Numbered from the stretch's first letter, positions 29,172-38,087 are shown. The stretch is 64,000 nt of DNA from Bradyrhizobium sp. KBS0727 (GCF_005937885.2 NZ_CP042176.1:4397501-4461500); one strand, 5' to 3'. The notes: generated from the letters alone by a model not told the origin. A program made the numbers and translations.

Positions 29172-29864
29172 TTAGCCGAGGATCGTACCCGGCTCGACCT
29201 TGACGCCCGGGCCCATGGTGGAGGAGACCGCCACGCGCTGGATGTAGGTGCCCTTGGAACCGGCCGGCTTCGCCTTGGAGACCGCATCCGCGAGCGCCTT
29301 GACGTTCTGGACCAGCTTCTCTTCCGAGAACGAGGCCTTGCCGATACCGGCCTGCACGATGCCAGCCTTCTCGACGCGGAACTCGACCGAACCGCCCTTG
29401 GCGCCCTTCACGGCGGTGGCGACGTCCATCGTCACGGTGCCGATCTTCGGGTTCGGCATCATGCCGCGCGGGCCGAGCACCTTACCGAGGCGGCCGACCA
29501 GCGGCATCATGTCGGGGGTTGCGATACAACGATCGAAGTCGATCGCACCGCCCTGCACCTTCTCGACCAGGTCTTCGGCGCCGACGACGTCAGCGCCTGC
29601 AGCCCTGGCTTCGTCGGCCTTGGCGCCACGGGCGAACACGCCGACGCGCAGCGTGCGGCCGGTGCCGTTCGGCAGATTGACGACGCCACGAACCATCTGG
29701 TCGGCGTGACGCGGGTCGACGCCGAGATTGATCGCGATCTCGATCGTCTCGTCGAACTTCGACTTGGCGCGTTCCTTGACCATCTTGATGGCCTCCGCGA
29801 GCGGATAGAGGTGCTCGCGGTCGACGCCCTCGCGGGCCTTGCTCAAACGTTTTCCGATTGCCAT
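29172..29864 (-). CDS. rplA: 50S ribosomal protein L1
   Basis: L1 forms the mobile stalk at the E site, helps release deacylated tRNA, and represses the rplK-rplA mRNA in other bacteria. The 230 residues begin [17 protein letters not shown]. They carry the conserved segment [18 protein letters not shown] at about residues 128-145 and the C-terminal motif [16 protein letters not shown]. It is complete and starts 6 nt after the rplK stop, so the pair is probably translationally linked. Confidence 0.97.
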   Translation of the reverse strand: MAIGKRLSKAREGVDREHLYPLAEAIKMVKERAKSKFDETIEIAINLGVDPRHADQMVRGVVNLPNGTGRTLRVGVFARGAKADEARAAGADVVGAEDLVEKVQGGAIDFDRCIATPDMMPLVGRLGKVLGPRGMMPNPKIGTVTMDVATAVKGAKGGSVEFRVEKAGIVQAGIGKASFSEEKLVQNVKALADAVSKAKPAGSKGTYIQRVAVSSTMGPGVKVEPGTILG

Positions 29865-29870
29865 GACCCG

Positions 29871-30299
29871 TTACCCCGCCACTTCCAGACCCATCGAACG
29901 GGCAGAGCCCTCGACCATCTTCATGGCCGACTCGATGGAATCGCAATTGAGATCCTTCATCTTCTTCTCGGCGATCTCGCGCACCTGCGCCTTGGTCACC
30001 GCGCCGGCCTTGTCGCGGCCCGGCGCTTTCGAACCGGACTGGATCTTGGCGGCCTGCTTGAGGAAGAACGACATCGGGGGGGTCTTCATCTCGAAGGTGA
30101 ACGAACGATCGGCGTAGATCGTGATCACCACCGGAATCGGGGTGTTCTTCTCTTCCTTCTGCGTCTGGGCGTTGAACGCCTTGCAGAATTCCATGATGTT
30201 GAGACCGCGCTGACCAAGCGCGGGACCGATCGGGGGCGAAGGATTCGCCGCACCGGCCGGCACCTGCAATTTCAGGTATCCGGTCACTTTCTTTGCCAT
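29871..30299 (-). CDS. rplK: 50S ribosomal protein L11
   Basis: L11 forms the GTPase-associated centre with 23S rRNA and is the thiostrepton target and RelA trigger. The 142 residues contain the conserved proline-rich N-domain ([19 protein letters not shown]) and the RNA-binding C-domain ([20 protein letters not shown]-like). It is complete, with an AGGAG ribosome binding site, 156 nt downstream of nusG. Confidence 0.97.
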   Translation of the reverse strand: MAKKVTGYLKLQVPAGAANPSPPIGPALGQRGLNIMEFCKAFNAQTQKEEKNTPIPVVITIYADRSFTFEMKTPPMSFFLKQAAKIQSGSKAPGRDKAGAVTKAQVREIAEKKMKDLNCDSIESAMKMVEGSARSMGLEVAG

Positions 30300-30429
30300 T
30301 TAATCACTCCTGTTGTGCCGGCCGGGGCCGGCGGTTTCAGGTTTCGTGGTTCGGTTCAAGAGCAGTTGGCAACCGCCCTCTTCCTCCCACGTCCTAGTTT
30401 ACGCAGAGACGTACTCCGCGCTTTCGATA

Positions 30430-30448
30430 CGCGAAGACGCGCTTCGCG
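30430..30448 (-). promoter_or_regulatory. Hairpin in nusG-rplK spacer
   Basis: A 7-bp perfect stem CGCGAAG (30430-30436) / CTTCGCG (30442-30448) with a 5-nt loop begins 8 nt after the nusG stop. No T-run follows. A second GC-rich inverted repeat (GCCGGC/GCCGGC, near 30317-30332) precedes the rplK ribosome binding site. Both may tune read-through from nusG into rplK. Confidence 0.45.
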
Positions 30449-30455
30449 CATTCGA

Positions 30456-31007
30456 TCAGACCTTCTCGACCTGACCGAATTCCAGTTCGACGGGGGTGGC
30501 ACGGCCGAAGATCGACACCGCGACCTTCACGCGCGAACGCGCCTCGTCAATTTCCTCAACCACGCCGGAGAACGACGCGAACGGGCCATCGGCCACGCGG
30601 ACGTTCTCGCCGATTTCGAACGACACCGACGCCTTCGGACGCTCGACGCCTTCCTGCACCTGGTGCAGGATCCGCATCGCTTCGGCTTCCGAGATCGGCA
30701 TCGGCTTGTTTTCGGCGCCGAGGAAGCCGGTCACCTTCGGGGTGTTCTTGATGAGATGAAACGCCTCGTCGGTCAGTTTCATCTTCACTAGCACGTAGCC
30801 CGGGAAGAACTTGCGCTCGGCATCGATCTTGCGACCGCGGCGCACCTCGGTGACCTTCTCGGTCGGCACCAGCACCTGCTCGAACAGCTCCTCGAGCCCG
30901 CGCTGCTTGGCCTGCTCGCGGATCGATTCCGAGACCTTCTTTTCGAAGTTCGAATAGGCGTGAACGATATACCAGCGCTTGTCCATGGTTTGGGTTCCGG
31001 TGCTCAT
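30456..31007 (-). CDS. nusG: Transcription termination/antitermination protein NusG
   Basis: NusG binds RNA polymerase through its NGN domain and links it to Rho or to ribosomal S10 through its KOW domain. I choose the ATG at 31007 (183 aa). It begins MSTGTQTMDKRWYIVHAYSN and overlaps the secE stop as TGATG; the upstream frame is secE sequence in another phase. The NGN core is at about residues 9-110 and includes FFPGYVLVKM. The KOW motif (VADGPFASFSGVVEEI) is at about 133-148. Confidence 0.96.
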   Translation of the reverse strand: MSTGTQTMDKRWYIVHAYSNFEKKVSESIREQAKQRGLEELFEQVLVPTEKVTEVRRGRKIDAERKFFPGYVLVKMKLTDEAFHLIKNTPKVTGFLGAENKPMPISEAEAMRILHQVQEGVERPKASVSFEIGENVRVADGPFASFSGVVEEIDEARSRVKVAVSIFGRATPVELEFGQVEKV

Positions 31008-31198
31008 CAGTGGACGCCCAGCAGCAAGGTGACGACATAACGAATGATCTGATCCGAGGCGAAGAAGAAGATCGAAGCCAGCGCCACCATCACGAACACC
31101 ATGATCGTGGTGATCGTGGTCTCGCGGCGCGTCGGCCAGGTGACCTTGGCGGTCTCCGAGCGTACTTCCTGCAGGAATTTGAACGGGCTGAAAGCCAT
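31007..31198 (-). CDS. secE: Preprotein translocase subunit SecE
   Basis: The essential small SecYEG subunit, here 63 residues with a single C-terminal membrane helix (TITTIMVFVMVALASIFFF region). The conserved cytoplasmic amphipathic segment EVRSETAKVTWPTRRE precedes it. This is the short one-helix form usual in alphaproteobacteria. Its stop overlaps the nusG start by one base. Confidence 0.96.
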   Translation of the reverse strand: MAFSPFKFLQEVRSETAKVTWPTRRETTITTIMVFVMVALASIFFFASDQIIRYVVTLLLGVH

Positions 31199-31645
31199 CG
31201 TTTGGTAATCCGCGTCCCAACGAGACGATGTTTGATTTAAGTGAATCCGAACAGCCCTCTAGCGCCCAGCCCTCTCTCGAAGGATGAGCCGCAAAGCGGG
31301 CTCGATTGTTCGGGGGAATTCAAAGCCGCGCCGGATATCCGTAGAACGGGCCGGCAGCAGGTGGCGGGTATCTACTGCCAGTCGGGCAAAAGGTCAAGGT
31401 CCCGGGGCGTCGCATCGCATCGCGGGCCCAAAGGATATCAACGCCTTAGAGCGGAAGCCGACCCCAGAACTGTCGGCGGCGGCTTCGGGGCACGCGACGC
31501 CGGAAGAATCCAAACGGTTGCAGCCTAATTTGGAGGCAACCGTCCACTCCTTTTGCGGTTTCCATCGCGGTCGAACTGCCAACTTGTTGACGCAGATTTA
31601 TCGCCTGATCCGGCCGGGGATCCCGCAACGGAGCAGGAAATCATA
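31199..31645 (-). other. secE leader and upstream spacer
   Basis: This 447-nt stretch has no convincing gene. It holds a candidate minus-strand secE promoter at 31369-31397 and, at its right end, the ribosome binding site (GGAGCAGGAAA) of the plus-strand gene at 31646. The implied secE leader is about 165 nt. Confidence 0.55.
31369..31397 (-). promoter_or_regulatory. Candidate promoter of secE-nusG-rplKA
   Basis: Minus-strand TTGACC (31392-31397) and TAGATA (31369-31374) are separated by 17 nt. The match is strong, with the same -10 hexamer as the rplJ promoter candidate. Transcription would start near 31362. Confidence 0.7.
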
Positions 31646-31960
31646 ATGCCGTCGTTTCGAACTCGCTGCAGACTGGCTGCGGCTACATTTTTCCTCGTGA
31701 TCCCGACGGCCTCTTTCGCTCAGGAAGATCGGGGAACTCCCGAACAGCGTGAAGCCTGCACGCCGGACGCGATGCGGCTCTGCGGCGCCTATCTGCTCGA
31801 TCCAAGGAGCGTGGAGGCCTGCCTTCGGGCCAGCGGGCCGCGGTTGAGCCCGCCCTGTTACGATGTCTTCTTTCCGCCGCAGCAAGCCGCGGCCCCACCA
31901 TTGCCGAGGGGCTCGCGCAAACGCGTTCCACCGCCGCCACCACAGGACGACGAGGACTAG
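31646..31960 (+). CDS. Small secreted cysteine-containing protein, unknown function
   Basis: The start at 31646 gives 104 residues and fits a GGAGCAGGAAA ribosome binding site. The product has a Sec signal peptide (basic start, hydrophobic AAATFFLVI, cleavage after ASFAQ). The mature part carries four cysteines in the arrangement EACTPDAMRLCG, VEACLR and LSPPCYDVF. This resembles short rhizobial proteins with a conserved Cys-x8-Cys core. It ends in a proline-rich, then acidic tail. It is probably periplasmic with two disulphides. It is convergent with the secE operon and its function is unknown. Confidence 0.65.
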   Translation: MPSFRTRCRLAAATFFLVIPTASFAQEDRGTPEQREACTPDAMRLCGAYLLDPRSVEACLRASGPRLSPPCYDVFFPPQQAAAPPLPRGSRKRVPPPPPQDDED

Positions 31961-32136
31961 GACATCACGCGCGCCGGTCCCGATGCGAACCCGATTGGTT
32001 AATGCCGGGTAACGCGGTGGTTCAAATCCGAACGAGCGCGCATGGGCGTTCTTAAAAATTTGCGGGCAGATTATGCGCTCCGACGAAGGCGCGACGCGCG
32101 TCTTTGCTCAAGATATTGACGGGACATGAGACGACC

Positions 32137-32328
32137 ATGGCGCTCAGCCAAGCCCAACCTGCTCAGGAAGCATCTCCGGCCGATACCGTCTGGACCGTTC
32201 TCGACGCGGCCAACGACCTCGGCGACACCCTCACGGTCGATGCGTGCCGGCGGGTGATCGATGCGAATCTGCGTGGCCAGGAGGCCGCGGCATCCGACAT
32301 GGCCGTTGTTGCGGCGTTCTTCAGCTAA
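32137..32328 (+). CDS. Hypothetical 63-aa protein
   Basis: The ATG at 32137 gives MALSQAQPAQEASPADTVWT, followed by a helix-rich segment (LDAANDLGDTLTVDACRRVI). An ATG 11 codons upstream is possible but less likely. There is no signal peptide, membrane segment or domain that I recognise. Its protein-like composition and the spacing from the neighbouring tRNA gene (antisense, downstream) support a real small gene only moderately. Confidence 0.45.
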   Translation: MALSQAQPAQEASPADTVWTVLDAANDLGDTLTVDACRRVIDANLRGQEAAASDMAVVAAFFS

Positions 32329-32408
32329 TGTCGTAACAGCGCCAAGGATCGGGTTACGAAATCGGGCCAAGCCTTTGATTAACCCGTTGATTAGCCCTTG
32401 GATTTAGC

Positions 32409-32484
32409 TGGCAGGGGCGGCAGGGCTCGAACCTGCGACAACCGGTTTTGGAGACCGGTACTCTACCAACTGAGCTACACCCCT
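32409..32484 (-). tRNA. tRNA-Trp (anticodon CCA)
   Basis: A complete 76-nt cloverleaf with encoded 3' CCA. The acceptor stem AGGGGTG pairs with CGCCCCT (one G-T pair). The D arm is GCTCAGTTGGTAGAGT. The anticodon stem CCGGT/ACCGG encloses CTCCAAA, giving anticodon CCA. The T arm contains GGTTCGA. A candidate promoter lies 12 nt upstream. tRNA-Trp next to secE-nusG is a common arrangement in alphaproteobacteria. Confidence 0.97.
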
Positions 32485-32496
32485 ACAGTGAACCGT

Positions 32497-32524
32497 AATC
32501 TATCGCCGGTTCGCGCCGTTTCAA
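32497..32524 (-). promoter_or_regulatory. Candidate promoter of tRNA-Trp
   Basis: Minus-strand TTGAAA (32519-32524) is followed after 16 nt by TAGATT (32497-32502). Predicted initiation near 32490 would leave a 5' leader of only a few nucleotides before the mature tRNA. Confidence 0.6.
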
Positions 32525-32645
32525 GCATAGGCCATGCCCCGATTGCAAGGGTGAAGCGCTGACCCCGCGTCCAGAACCCTATCCAAGTCACGGCTTCTGC
32601 GCCAAACTTCCTCCCTCATAAGCAAGAAGAGCAACGGGAGAGACC

Positions 32646-33869
32646 ATGAACGCGCAGACCGCCGCCCGGCCAACATCCGCCCCGCAGACCCCCTCCCTGC
32701 CCCACGCCAAGCCGGAAACGCTCGGGCTCTCGGCCACGCGCCTGCAGCGGATGTCGGACGCCTTCAAGCGCGAGGTCGACAAGGGAACCCTGCCCGGCGC
32801 GACGGTCATGGTGGCGCGGCGCGGCCAGATCGGCTGGTTCGATGCGATCGGCCGGCAGAATCCGGCGACCTCGGCGCCGATGGCGCATCACAGCCTGTTC
32901 CGCATCTTCTCGATGACCAAGCCGATCGTCTCGATCGGCATCATGATGCTGGTCGAGGACGGCCACTTCATCCTGGGCGACCCCGTCGCCAAGTTCATTC
33001 CGGAATTCGCCGACCAGAAGGTCGGCGTCGAGAACAACGGCAAGCTCGACCTCGTGCCGGTGAAGCGGCAGATGACGGTCCAGGACCTGCTGCGGCACAC
33101 CTCGGGTCTCACTTACGACCACACCGGCAACGGCCTGGTCCAGCAACTCTACCAGCAGTCGCGGCTGCGCAGCCGCAAGATCAGCAATACCGAGCACGCC
33201 ACCATGATCGCCGGCATGCCGCTGGTCTGCCAACCCGGCGAGGCCTGGAACTACAGCCGCTCCACCGATGTGCTCGGCCGCATCATCGAGGTCGTCTCCG
33301 GCAAATCGCTCAGCGCATTCCTGACCGAGCGCATCCTGGCGCCGTTGCAGATGGCCGAGACCGCGTTCCACACGCCTGAAGCCAACGCCGGCCGCCTCGC
33401 CGAACCGTTCCCGACCGATCCCTGGACCGGCGAGAAGGTGCAGCTCTTCAACATGCTTGAGAAGCCGGTAATGGAATCCGGCGGCGGCGGGCTGGTCTCG
33501 ACCACGATGGACTATGCGCGCTTCAGCCAGATGCTGCTCAACGGCGGCTCGCTCGACGGTATCAGGATCGTCGGCCGCAAGACGCTGGAACTGATGGCGT
33601 CGAACCATCTCGGCCCCCACGTCAAGGTCGACTCGCCGTTGATGCCGGCCGGTCACGGCTTCGGCCTCGGCTTCGCCGTTCGTACCGACGAAGGCATGGC
33701 GCCGTTCTCCGGCTCGCGCGGTCAGTTCTTCTGGAGCGGGATGGCCGGAACGTTCTTCTTCATCGATCCCGCCGAACAGCTGTTTTGCGTGTTCATGATG
33801 CAGGGCCCCGGCCAACGCGAGTACCTCCGCGCGGTGCTGCGGGACCTGGTGTATGCGGCGGTGGAGTGA
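32646..33869 (+). CDS. Serine hydrolase (beta-lactamase/EstB-type esterase family)
   Basis: A 407-residue penicillin-binding-protein-like serine hydrolase. The nucleophile motif SMTK is at residues 89-92 and the general-base tyrosine motif YSRS at 203-206. The family's third region is near GHGFGLGFAV. No signal peptide is seen, so it is probably a cytoplasmic esterase or transesterase rather than a beta-lactamase. An AACGGGAGAGACC ribosome binding region precedes the ATG. It stands alone, followed by a palindromic repeat. The substrate is unknown. Confidence 0.9.
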   Translation: MNAQTAARPTSAPQTPSLPHAKPETLGLSATRLQRMSDAFKREVDKGTLPGATVMVARRGQIGWFDAIGRQNPATSAPMAHHSLFRIFSMTKPIVSIGIMMLVEDGHFILGDPVAKFIPEFADQKVGVENNGKLDLVPVKRQMTVQDLLRHTSGLTYDHTGNGLVQQLYQQSRLRSRKISNTEHATMIAGMPLVCQPGEAWNYSRSTDVLGRIIEVVSGKSLSAFLTERILAPLQMAETAFHTPEANAGRLAEPFPTDPWTGEKVQLFNMLEKPVMESGGGGLVSTTMDYARFSQMLLNGGSLDGIRIVGRKTLELMASNHLGPHVKVDSPLMPAGHGFGLGFAVRTDEGMAPFSGSRGQFFWSGMAGTFFFIDPAEQLFCVFMMQGPGQREYLRAVLRDLVYAAVE

Positions 33870-33903
33870 CGCATTGATGCGGGCGTAGCGCCCCCACCAA
33901 GAC

Positions 33904-34022
33904 TGTCATGCCCCGCGAAGGCGGGGCATCCAGTACGCCGTGACTTCAATCGCTAAGGCGACGCTGGTGATTACTGGATCACCCGCCCCAGTGCGCAATT
34001 GCGCACAAGGCGGGTGATGACA
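33904..34022. repeat. Dispersed palindromic repeat, family A (copy 1)
   Basis: Composite inverted repeat: TGCCCCGC-GAAG-GCGGGGCA (33909-33928), then ATCCAGTA, later TACTGGATCACCCGCC, an inner palindrome GTGCGCAATTGCGCAC (33991-34006), and GGCGGGTGATGAC. A second copy with the same layout lies at 36708-36808. Such intergenic mosaic repeats are frequent in bradyrhizobia. Confidence 0.8.
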
Positions 34023-34050
34023 CCTTGAAGTCGCCGCTGCCTAGCGCCCC

Positions 34051-34818
34051 TCAGCTAATCGTCGCCCCACCATCGATCACGATGGTCTGGCCGGTCATGA
34101 AGTCGCCGGCCTTCGATCCCATCAACACCGCCGCACCCGCGATCTCGTCGGGAACGCCGATGCGGAGCAGCGGCGAACGCGCCGTCGACGCCTTCAGGGT
34201 ATCCGGATTGTCCCACAGCGCCTTGGCGAAATCGGTCTTGATCAGGCCCGGCGCGATGCAGTTCACGCGGATATTGTGCTTGCCGTATTCGCAAGCGAGG
34301 TTGCGCGCGAGCTGCATGTCAGCCGCCTTCGAAATCGCGTAGGCGCCGAGCACGGTCGAGCCCTTGAGGCCTCCGATCGAGGACACGATCACGATCGAGC
34401 CGTCCTTGCGCTCGATCATGTCAGGCACGACCATGCTGATGAGCCAGTTGTTGGCAACGATGTTGTTGTCGAGAATCTTGCGGAACTGATCGTCCGAAAT
34501 GCCGCCGAGCGGTCCGTAGTAAGGATTGGACGCCGCATTGCAGACCAGCACGTCGATCTTGCCGAAGGCACGCTTGGATTCGTTGACGAGGTTTTGCAGG
34601 TTTTCCTTGCTGGAAATATTGGCCGCGATCGCGACCGCCGTTCCCTTGCCGAACTTGTCGTTGATCTCCTTGGCGACCTGATCGCAGACGTCCTGCTTGC
34701 GCGAGGAGATCACGACCTTGGCGCCGTGCTCGGCCATCCGCTCGGCGATGGCGCGGCCGATGCCGCGGGTCGAGCCGGTGATGACGGCAACTTTTCCCGA
34801 CATATCGAACAAGGTCAT
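34051..34818 (-). CDS. SDR family oxidoreductase
   Basis: A 255-residue classical short-chain dehydrogenase. The cofactor motif TGSTRGIG is at residues 14-21, CNAAS at 93-97 replaces the usual NNAG, and the catalytic residues are Ser146/147, Tyr160 and Lys164 (YAISK). The C-terminus has TGQTIVIDGGATIS. Arg39 and the preceding residues favour NADP(H), by inference. It is a member of the large 3-oxoacyl reductase-like group. The substrate is unknown. It is transcribed away from the family A repeat. Confidence 0.93.
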   Translation of the reverse strand: MTLFDMSGKVAVITGSTRGIGRAIAERMAEHGAKVVISSRKQDVCDQVAKEINDKFGKGTAVAIAANISSKENLQNLVNESKRAFGKIDVLVCNAASNPYYGPLGGISDDQFRKILDNNIVANNWLISMVVPDMIERKDGSIVIVSSIGGLKGSTVLGAYAISKAADMQLARNLACEYGKHNIRVNCIAPGLIKTDFAKALWDNPDTLKASTARSPLLRIGVPDEIAGAAVLMGSKAGDFMTGQTIVIDGGATIS

Positions 34819-34936
34819 GTCTCTCTCCCAGATGTTGATCCAGCTCAGCGCCGGTTTTGGTTTTTAGCTTCTTAAATGAGCAGGCTTTGCGAGCTAAGCA
34901 GCCTTTGCGGCCTTCGACAACCGCAGCCCGCCGAAC

Positions 34937-35659
34937 TCAGGCGAGCTTGGTCGGCGCGATCTCCGGTCCCGCCGGCTGGTGCATGGCGTTGTGCGAGGCG
35001 TCCGCGATCCATGGCTGCTGGTTGACCATCGGCAGCCGCCAGCCATCGTGGCCGGCGCTCGCGATATGATCGAGCCGCGTCACCGAACAATTATCGATGT
35101 CGAACACGAGACCCTTTTCAGGCTGACCGCCGAGCGCAAGACCGACCGCGGCCTTGATCGTTCCGCCATGCGCAACGACGATGACGTCCCTGCCCGCCTG
35201 CTCGGCATTGATGCGGTCGATCGCGCCGCAGGTGCGGTTATAGAGATCCATGAAACTCTCGCCGCCGGGTGCGGCTTCGTCGATCGCGGCAAACCAGTGG
35301 CTGCCGGCCGGGCGGCTCGCCAGGAACGCGGCGCGGTTCATGCCCTGCCACTCGCCGAGATGCTGCTCGGCGAAGTCTTTCACCTGCGGCATCTCGGACG
35401 GCTTGGGGAAACCCGCGGCCCAGATCGCGTCGGCGGTTTGATGCGTGCGCTTCAGCGTGCTTGCATACCAGACCGCATTGCGCGGCAGGATCTTGCCGAC
35501 CGCGTCGAACACCACGCGATCGCTGGTGTCGCAACCGAGATCCTTCTGGCCGTAGATGCAGCCGTTGTCCTCGCGGACCGGCGCATGGCGGACCCACCAC
35601 CATCGCGTCGTGACCACCCCTGATTTCGGAGCCGCAACTGATTTGTCGGTATTGGACAT
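34937..35659 (-). CDS. Histidine phosphatase family protein
   Basis: A 240-residue member of the phosphoglycerate-mutase/histidine-phosphatase superfamily. The phosphate-accepting motif is RHAP at residues 24-27 (the usual RHG is altered). The second histidine is in VIVVAHGGTIKAAV, and the acid residue is in EQHLGEWQG. I choose the ATG at 35659 over a TTG two codons upstream. Relatives act on alpha-ribazole phosphate or sugar phosphates. The substrate here is unknown. It is divergent from the SDR gene at 35798. Confidence 0.88.
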   Translation of the reverse strand: MSNTDKSVAAPKSGVVTTRWWWVRHAPVREDNGCIYGQKDLGCDTSDRVVFDAVGKILPRNAVWYASTLKRTHQTADAIWAAGFPKPSEMPQVKDFAEQHLGEWQGMNRAAFLASRPAGSHWFAAIDEAAPGGESFMDLYNRTCGAIDRINAEQAGRDVIVVAHGGTIKAAVGLALGGQPEKGLVFDIDNCSVTRLDHIASAGHDGWRLPMVNQQPWIADASHNAMHQPAGPEIAPTKLA

Positions 35660-35797
35660 CGCCAAGGCCCTTCAATAGTGTTCGCTGTCGCTGTACGTCA
35701 GAGCACGCACCGTCTCAAGTGACTTCATCGTTTGAAATCTTGTTTGAATTCCGCATGGCGGAAGCTCCGACAATCATGAACTGACAGGGAGAGATTC

Positions 35798-36583
35798 ATG
35801 GGCCGCCTCGAAGGCAAATCCGTCATCATCACCGGCGCTGGAAGCGGCATCGGGCGCGCGGCCTCGGTATTGTTCGCCAAGGAAGGCGCCAGGCTCGTTA
35901 TCGTCGATCGCGCCGAAGGCGTGAAGGAAACCGCCAAGCTGGTCGGCGATGCCGGCGGCACCGTCGAGGCCGTGATGGCGGATGCGGGTTCGGAAGCCGA
36001 CGTGAAGGCCTTCATCGACAAGGCGGTGTCGAAATACGGCAGGCTCGATGCGATCTGGGCCAATGCCGGCGTCTCCGGCGGGCTGGTGCCGATCCCCGAA
36101 CAGACCGTCGAGCACTGGCAGGAAGTGCTGCGCATCAACCTGATCGGACCGTTCCTCGCGATCAAGCATTCGATGCCGCACATGATCAAGCAGAAGTCCG
36201 GCTCGATCGTCTGCACCGCTTCCGTCGCGGGCCTCAAGGCCGGCGCCAGCGGACACCCCTACGGCGCCAGCAAGGCCGGCGTCATCAGCCTGGTGCAGAC
36301 CACCGCCTATTCGCTGTCCGGCACCGGCGTGCGCATCAACGCGGTGTGCCCGGGCCTGATCGAGACCGGCATGACCAAGCCGGTGTTCGACCGCGCCAAG
36401 GAACGCGGCACGCAGGACAAGATCGGTCAGCTCAATCCGCTGAAGCGGCCCGGCCAGCCGCATGAACTCGCGGCGATGGGCCTGTTCCTGGCGAGCGACG
36501 ACGCCTCCTACGTCAACGGCCAGGCGATCCCTGTCGACGGCGGCCTCACCGCCTCGATGCCGTATGCGGGGAAGCCGATCTGA
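35798..36583 (+). CDS. SDR family oxidoreductase
   Basis: A 261-residue classical short-chain dehydrogenase. The cofactor motif TGAGSGIG is at residues 12-19, with Asp37 after the second strand favouring NAD(H). NAG is at 89-91, and the catalytic residues are Ser142, Tyr155 and Lys159 (YGASK). The C-terminus is NGQAIPVDGGLTASMP. A GGGAGAG ribosome binding site precedes the ATG. It is followed directly by dispersed repeats. The substrate is unknown. Confidence 0.93.
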   Translation: MGRLEGKSVIITGAGSGIGRAASVLFAKEGARLVIVDRAEGVKETAKLVGDAGGTVEAVMADAGSEADVKAFIDKAVSKYGRLDAIWANAGVSGGLVPIPEQTVEHWQEVLRINLIGPFLAIKHSMPHMIKQKSGSIVCTASVAGLKAGASGHPYGASKAGVISLVQTTAYSLSGTGVRINAVCPGLIETGMTKPVFDRAKERGTQDKIGQLNPLKRPGQPHELAAMGLFLASDDASYVNGQAIPVDGGLTASMPYAGKPI

Positions 36584-36595
36584 TCGGTCAGGAGC

Positions 36596-36680
36596 CGTCA
36601 TTGCGAGCGAAGCGAAGCAATCCATCGCGCCACAACAAGAAAGAATGGATTGCCGCGTCGCTTCGCTCCTCGCAATGACG
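36596..36680. repeat. Dispersed palindromic repeat, family B
   Basis: Outer inverted pair CGTCATTGCGAG (from 36596) and CTCGCAATGACG (to 36680), with an inner pair GCAATCCAT / ATGGATTGC. It is the well-known rhizobial 'tcattgcgagcgaagcgaagcaatcca' type of intergenic repeat. It lies right after the SDR stop codon and may act as its 3' end. Confidence 0.85.
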
Positions 36681-36707
36681 GAGGAAAGAGCGAAGCTCCA
36701 AACTCCC

Positions 36708-36808
36708 GTCATACCCCGCGCATGCGGGGTATCCAGTACGCTGCGGCTTATCGGTTCAATCATTGACGTCTCTGGAATACTGGATCGTCCGCTATCGCGG
36801 ACGATGAC
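36708..36808. repeat. Dispersed palindromic repeat, family A (copy 2)
   Basis: It has the same layout as 33904-34022: GTCATACCCCGC, GCGGGGTATCCAGTA, later ATACTGGATCGTCCGC, and GCGGACGATGAC. The left hairpin and the right hairpin are both conserved in structure but not in sequence. Confidence 0.8.
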
Positions 36809-36829
36809 AGCGGAGAGCGTTCTCGCGGC

Positions 36830-37383
36830 GCGATGCGCCCGAAGTTTTGCAAGTAACCTTGCTCCTCTGAAAACAGAGGGCGCAGGGAAGACCGGGTGCG
36901 CGCTGCACCCGCGGTCTCATGTGCGATGTGCATAAAGAAATGCTGCACATGAGCATACAGGTTCAGCGGAGAACACCCGGCCTCCCCTACGCAATGGCTT
37001 TACGGCTTATACGATTTCGTCCTGGTGACCGGCTTTCTTGCCACCATCATCATTGGAAGCTTTCGCCTCCGCCGACTTGACGCCAGCACCGGGGCGTCGG
37101 ACCCGAACGATTTCACCGTACGCTCTTGCCACGCTCGTCAGTCGCAGCATCAGCGTCCATCGCATCCCACCGCACGGTCGTGACGATCGCGATCGCCCCT
37201 CTTGTCGCGGTAGACGAGCGAAGTTGAACTCCTGATTTGCCCGACGGCGCCAGCGAAATATTTTTTGCGTGAGGGCTGGACAGGTTTTTGCGTGGCGGCA
37301 CTGATTTGCCCGTCGGGTTACTTTGTCGCAGGCATTTGTCGTTGCGCGCGCAAGCGAAGCAGTGCATGGCGCCCTCGCTGTGA
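36830..37383. repeat. Repeat-rich, gene-free region
   Basis: No gene is supported here. From about 36840 to 37040 the sequence resembles a long bradyrhizobial intergenic repeat, recognisable by ACAGAGGGCGCAGGGAA, CACCCGCGGTCTC and CATACAGGTTCAGCGGAG. After 37040 there are scattered short motifs, such as TGATTTGCCCG at 37232 and again at 37302. It looks like accumulated repeat debris. Confidence 0.5.
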
Positions 37384-37816
37384 GATGCATTGCTTCCGCT
37401 TTCGCTCACTGATCCTTGTACTCTTCGCAATCGGCACCGCCGTCTCGTTTCGATTGAGTTTGTTGTTGCCGGCGCGCGCGATCGGCGATTTGAGCTTGAC
37501 GATCAAACAGACGTGGCGCCGTACCCGCGGCAACACATGGCGGCTGATCTGGGGCGTCGTTGTAACCACCGCGCCACCGTTGATCGTCGCACAAATCGGC
37601 TTCGTGATGCTGATAGGGTTCCCAAACCCTGCGAATTTTCGCGAATTTCGTGGCGGGCATGACCGCCGCCGGCACCGTGTTCAGCGTCTACTACCTGCTC
37701 ATCGTGCCCATCGGGATCGGCTTTCTCTCGCATGCCTATCGGCATTTCTTCCAGGCGCCGCTGGAACTCCCCTCGGGCTCTGAATTTACTTCTGCTTTCG
37801 GCAGAACAACGGACAT
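37384..37816 (+). pseudogene. Truncated, frameshifted membrane protein gene
   Basis: Two overlapping frames together encode the C-terminal half of a polytopic membrane protein. The first (to about 37645) has RLSLLLPARAIGDLSLTIKQ, TWRRTRGNTWRLIWG and a hydrophobic helix. The second continues with VAGMTAAGTVFSVYYLL, IVPIGIGFLSHAYRHFF. The frame change, a single-base indel, lies near 37640. The N-terminal half is missing, replaced by repeat sequence. Its resemblance is to uncharacterised alphaproteobacterial integral membrane proteins. No function is known. Confidence 0.7.
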
Positions 37817-38087
37817 GGCCGGGCTTGCTGCTAGCCCGACCCGGTCGTGAATGACCCTTATCGGACCTCGCGGGCCATGGCTCGGATAATGGCACGATAC
37901 GGCCACGGCACGACGAAGCTGCCAAGCGTTCTCTGGCCTGGCATGCGGTGTCACGCTGGTCCGATCAGTGCGAAGCTGCATCTCGTTACCGTAGGCAAGC
38001 CCGGCTGCCAGATTAAGACGCTGTGCCACTAACTGCGCATTTGCGCGTTGTATAACCACGGCAGGCCAGTAAGCGTGTGGTTGGACG

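Noticed and set aside
32646-33869. Beta-lactamase
   Set aside because: It has the SxxK and YxS motifs of the superfamily but no signal peptide, and it resembles EstB-type esterases.
33909-34020. Possible CRISPR-like repeat units near the serine hydrolase
   Set aside because: The units are palindromic single copies without regular spacers, matching dispersed repeats; no cas genes are near.
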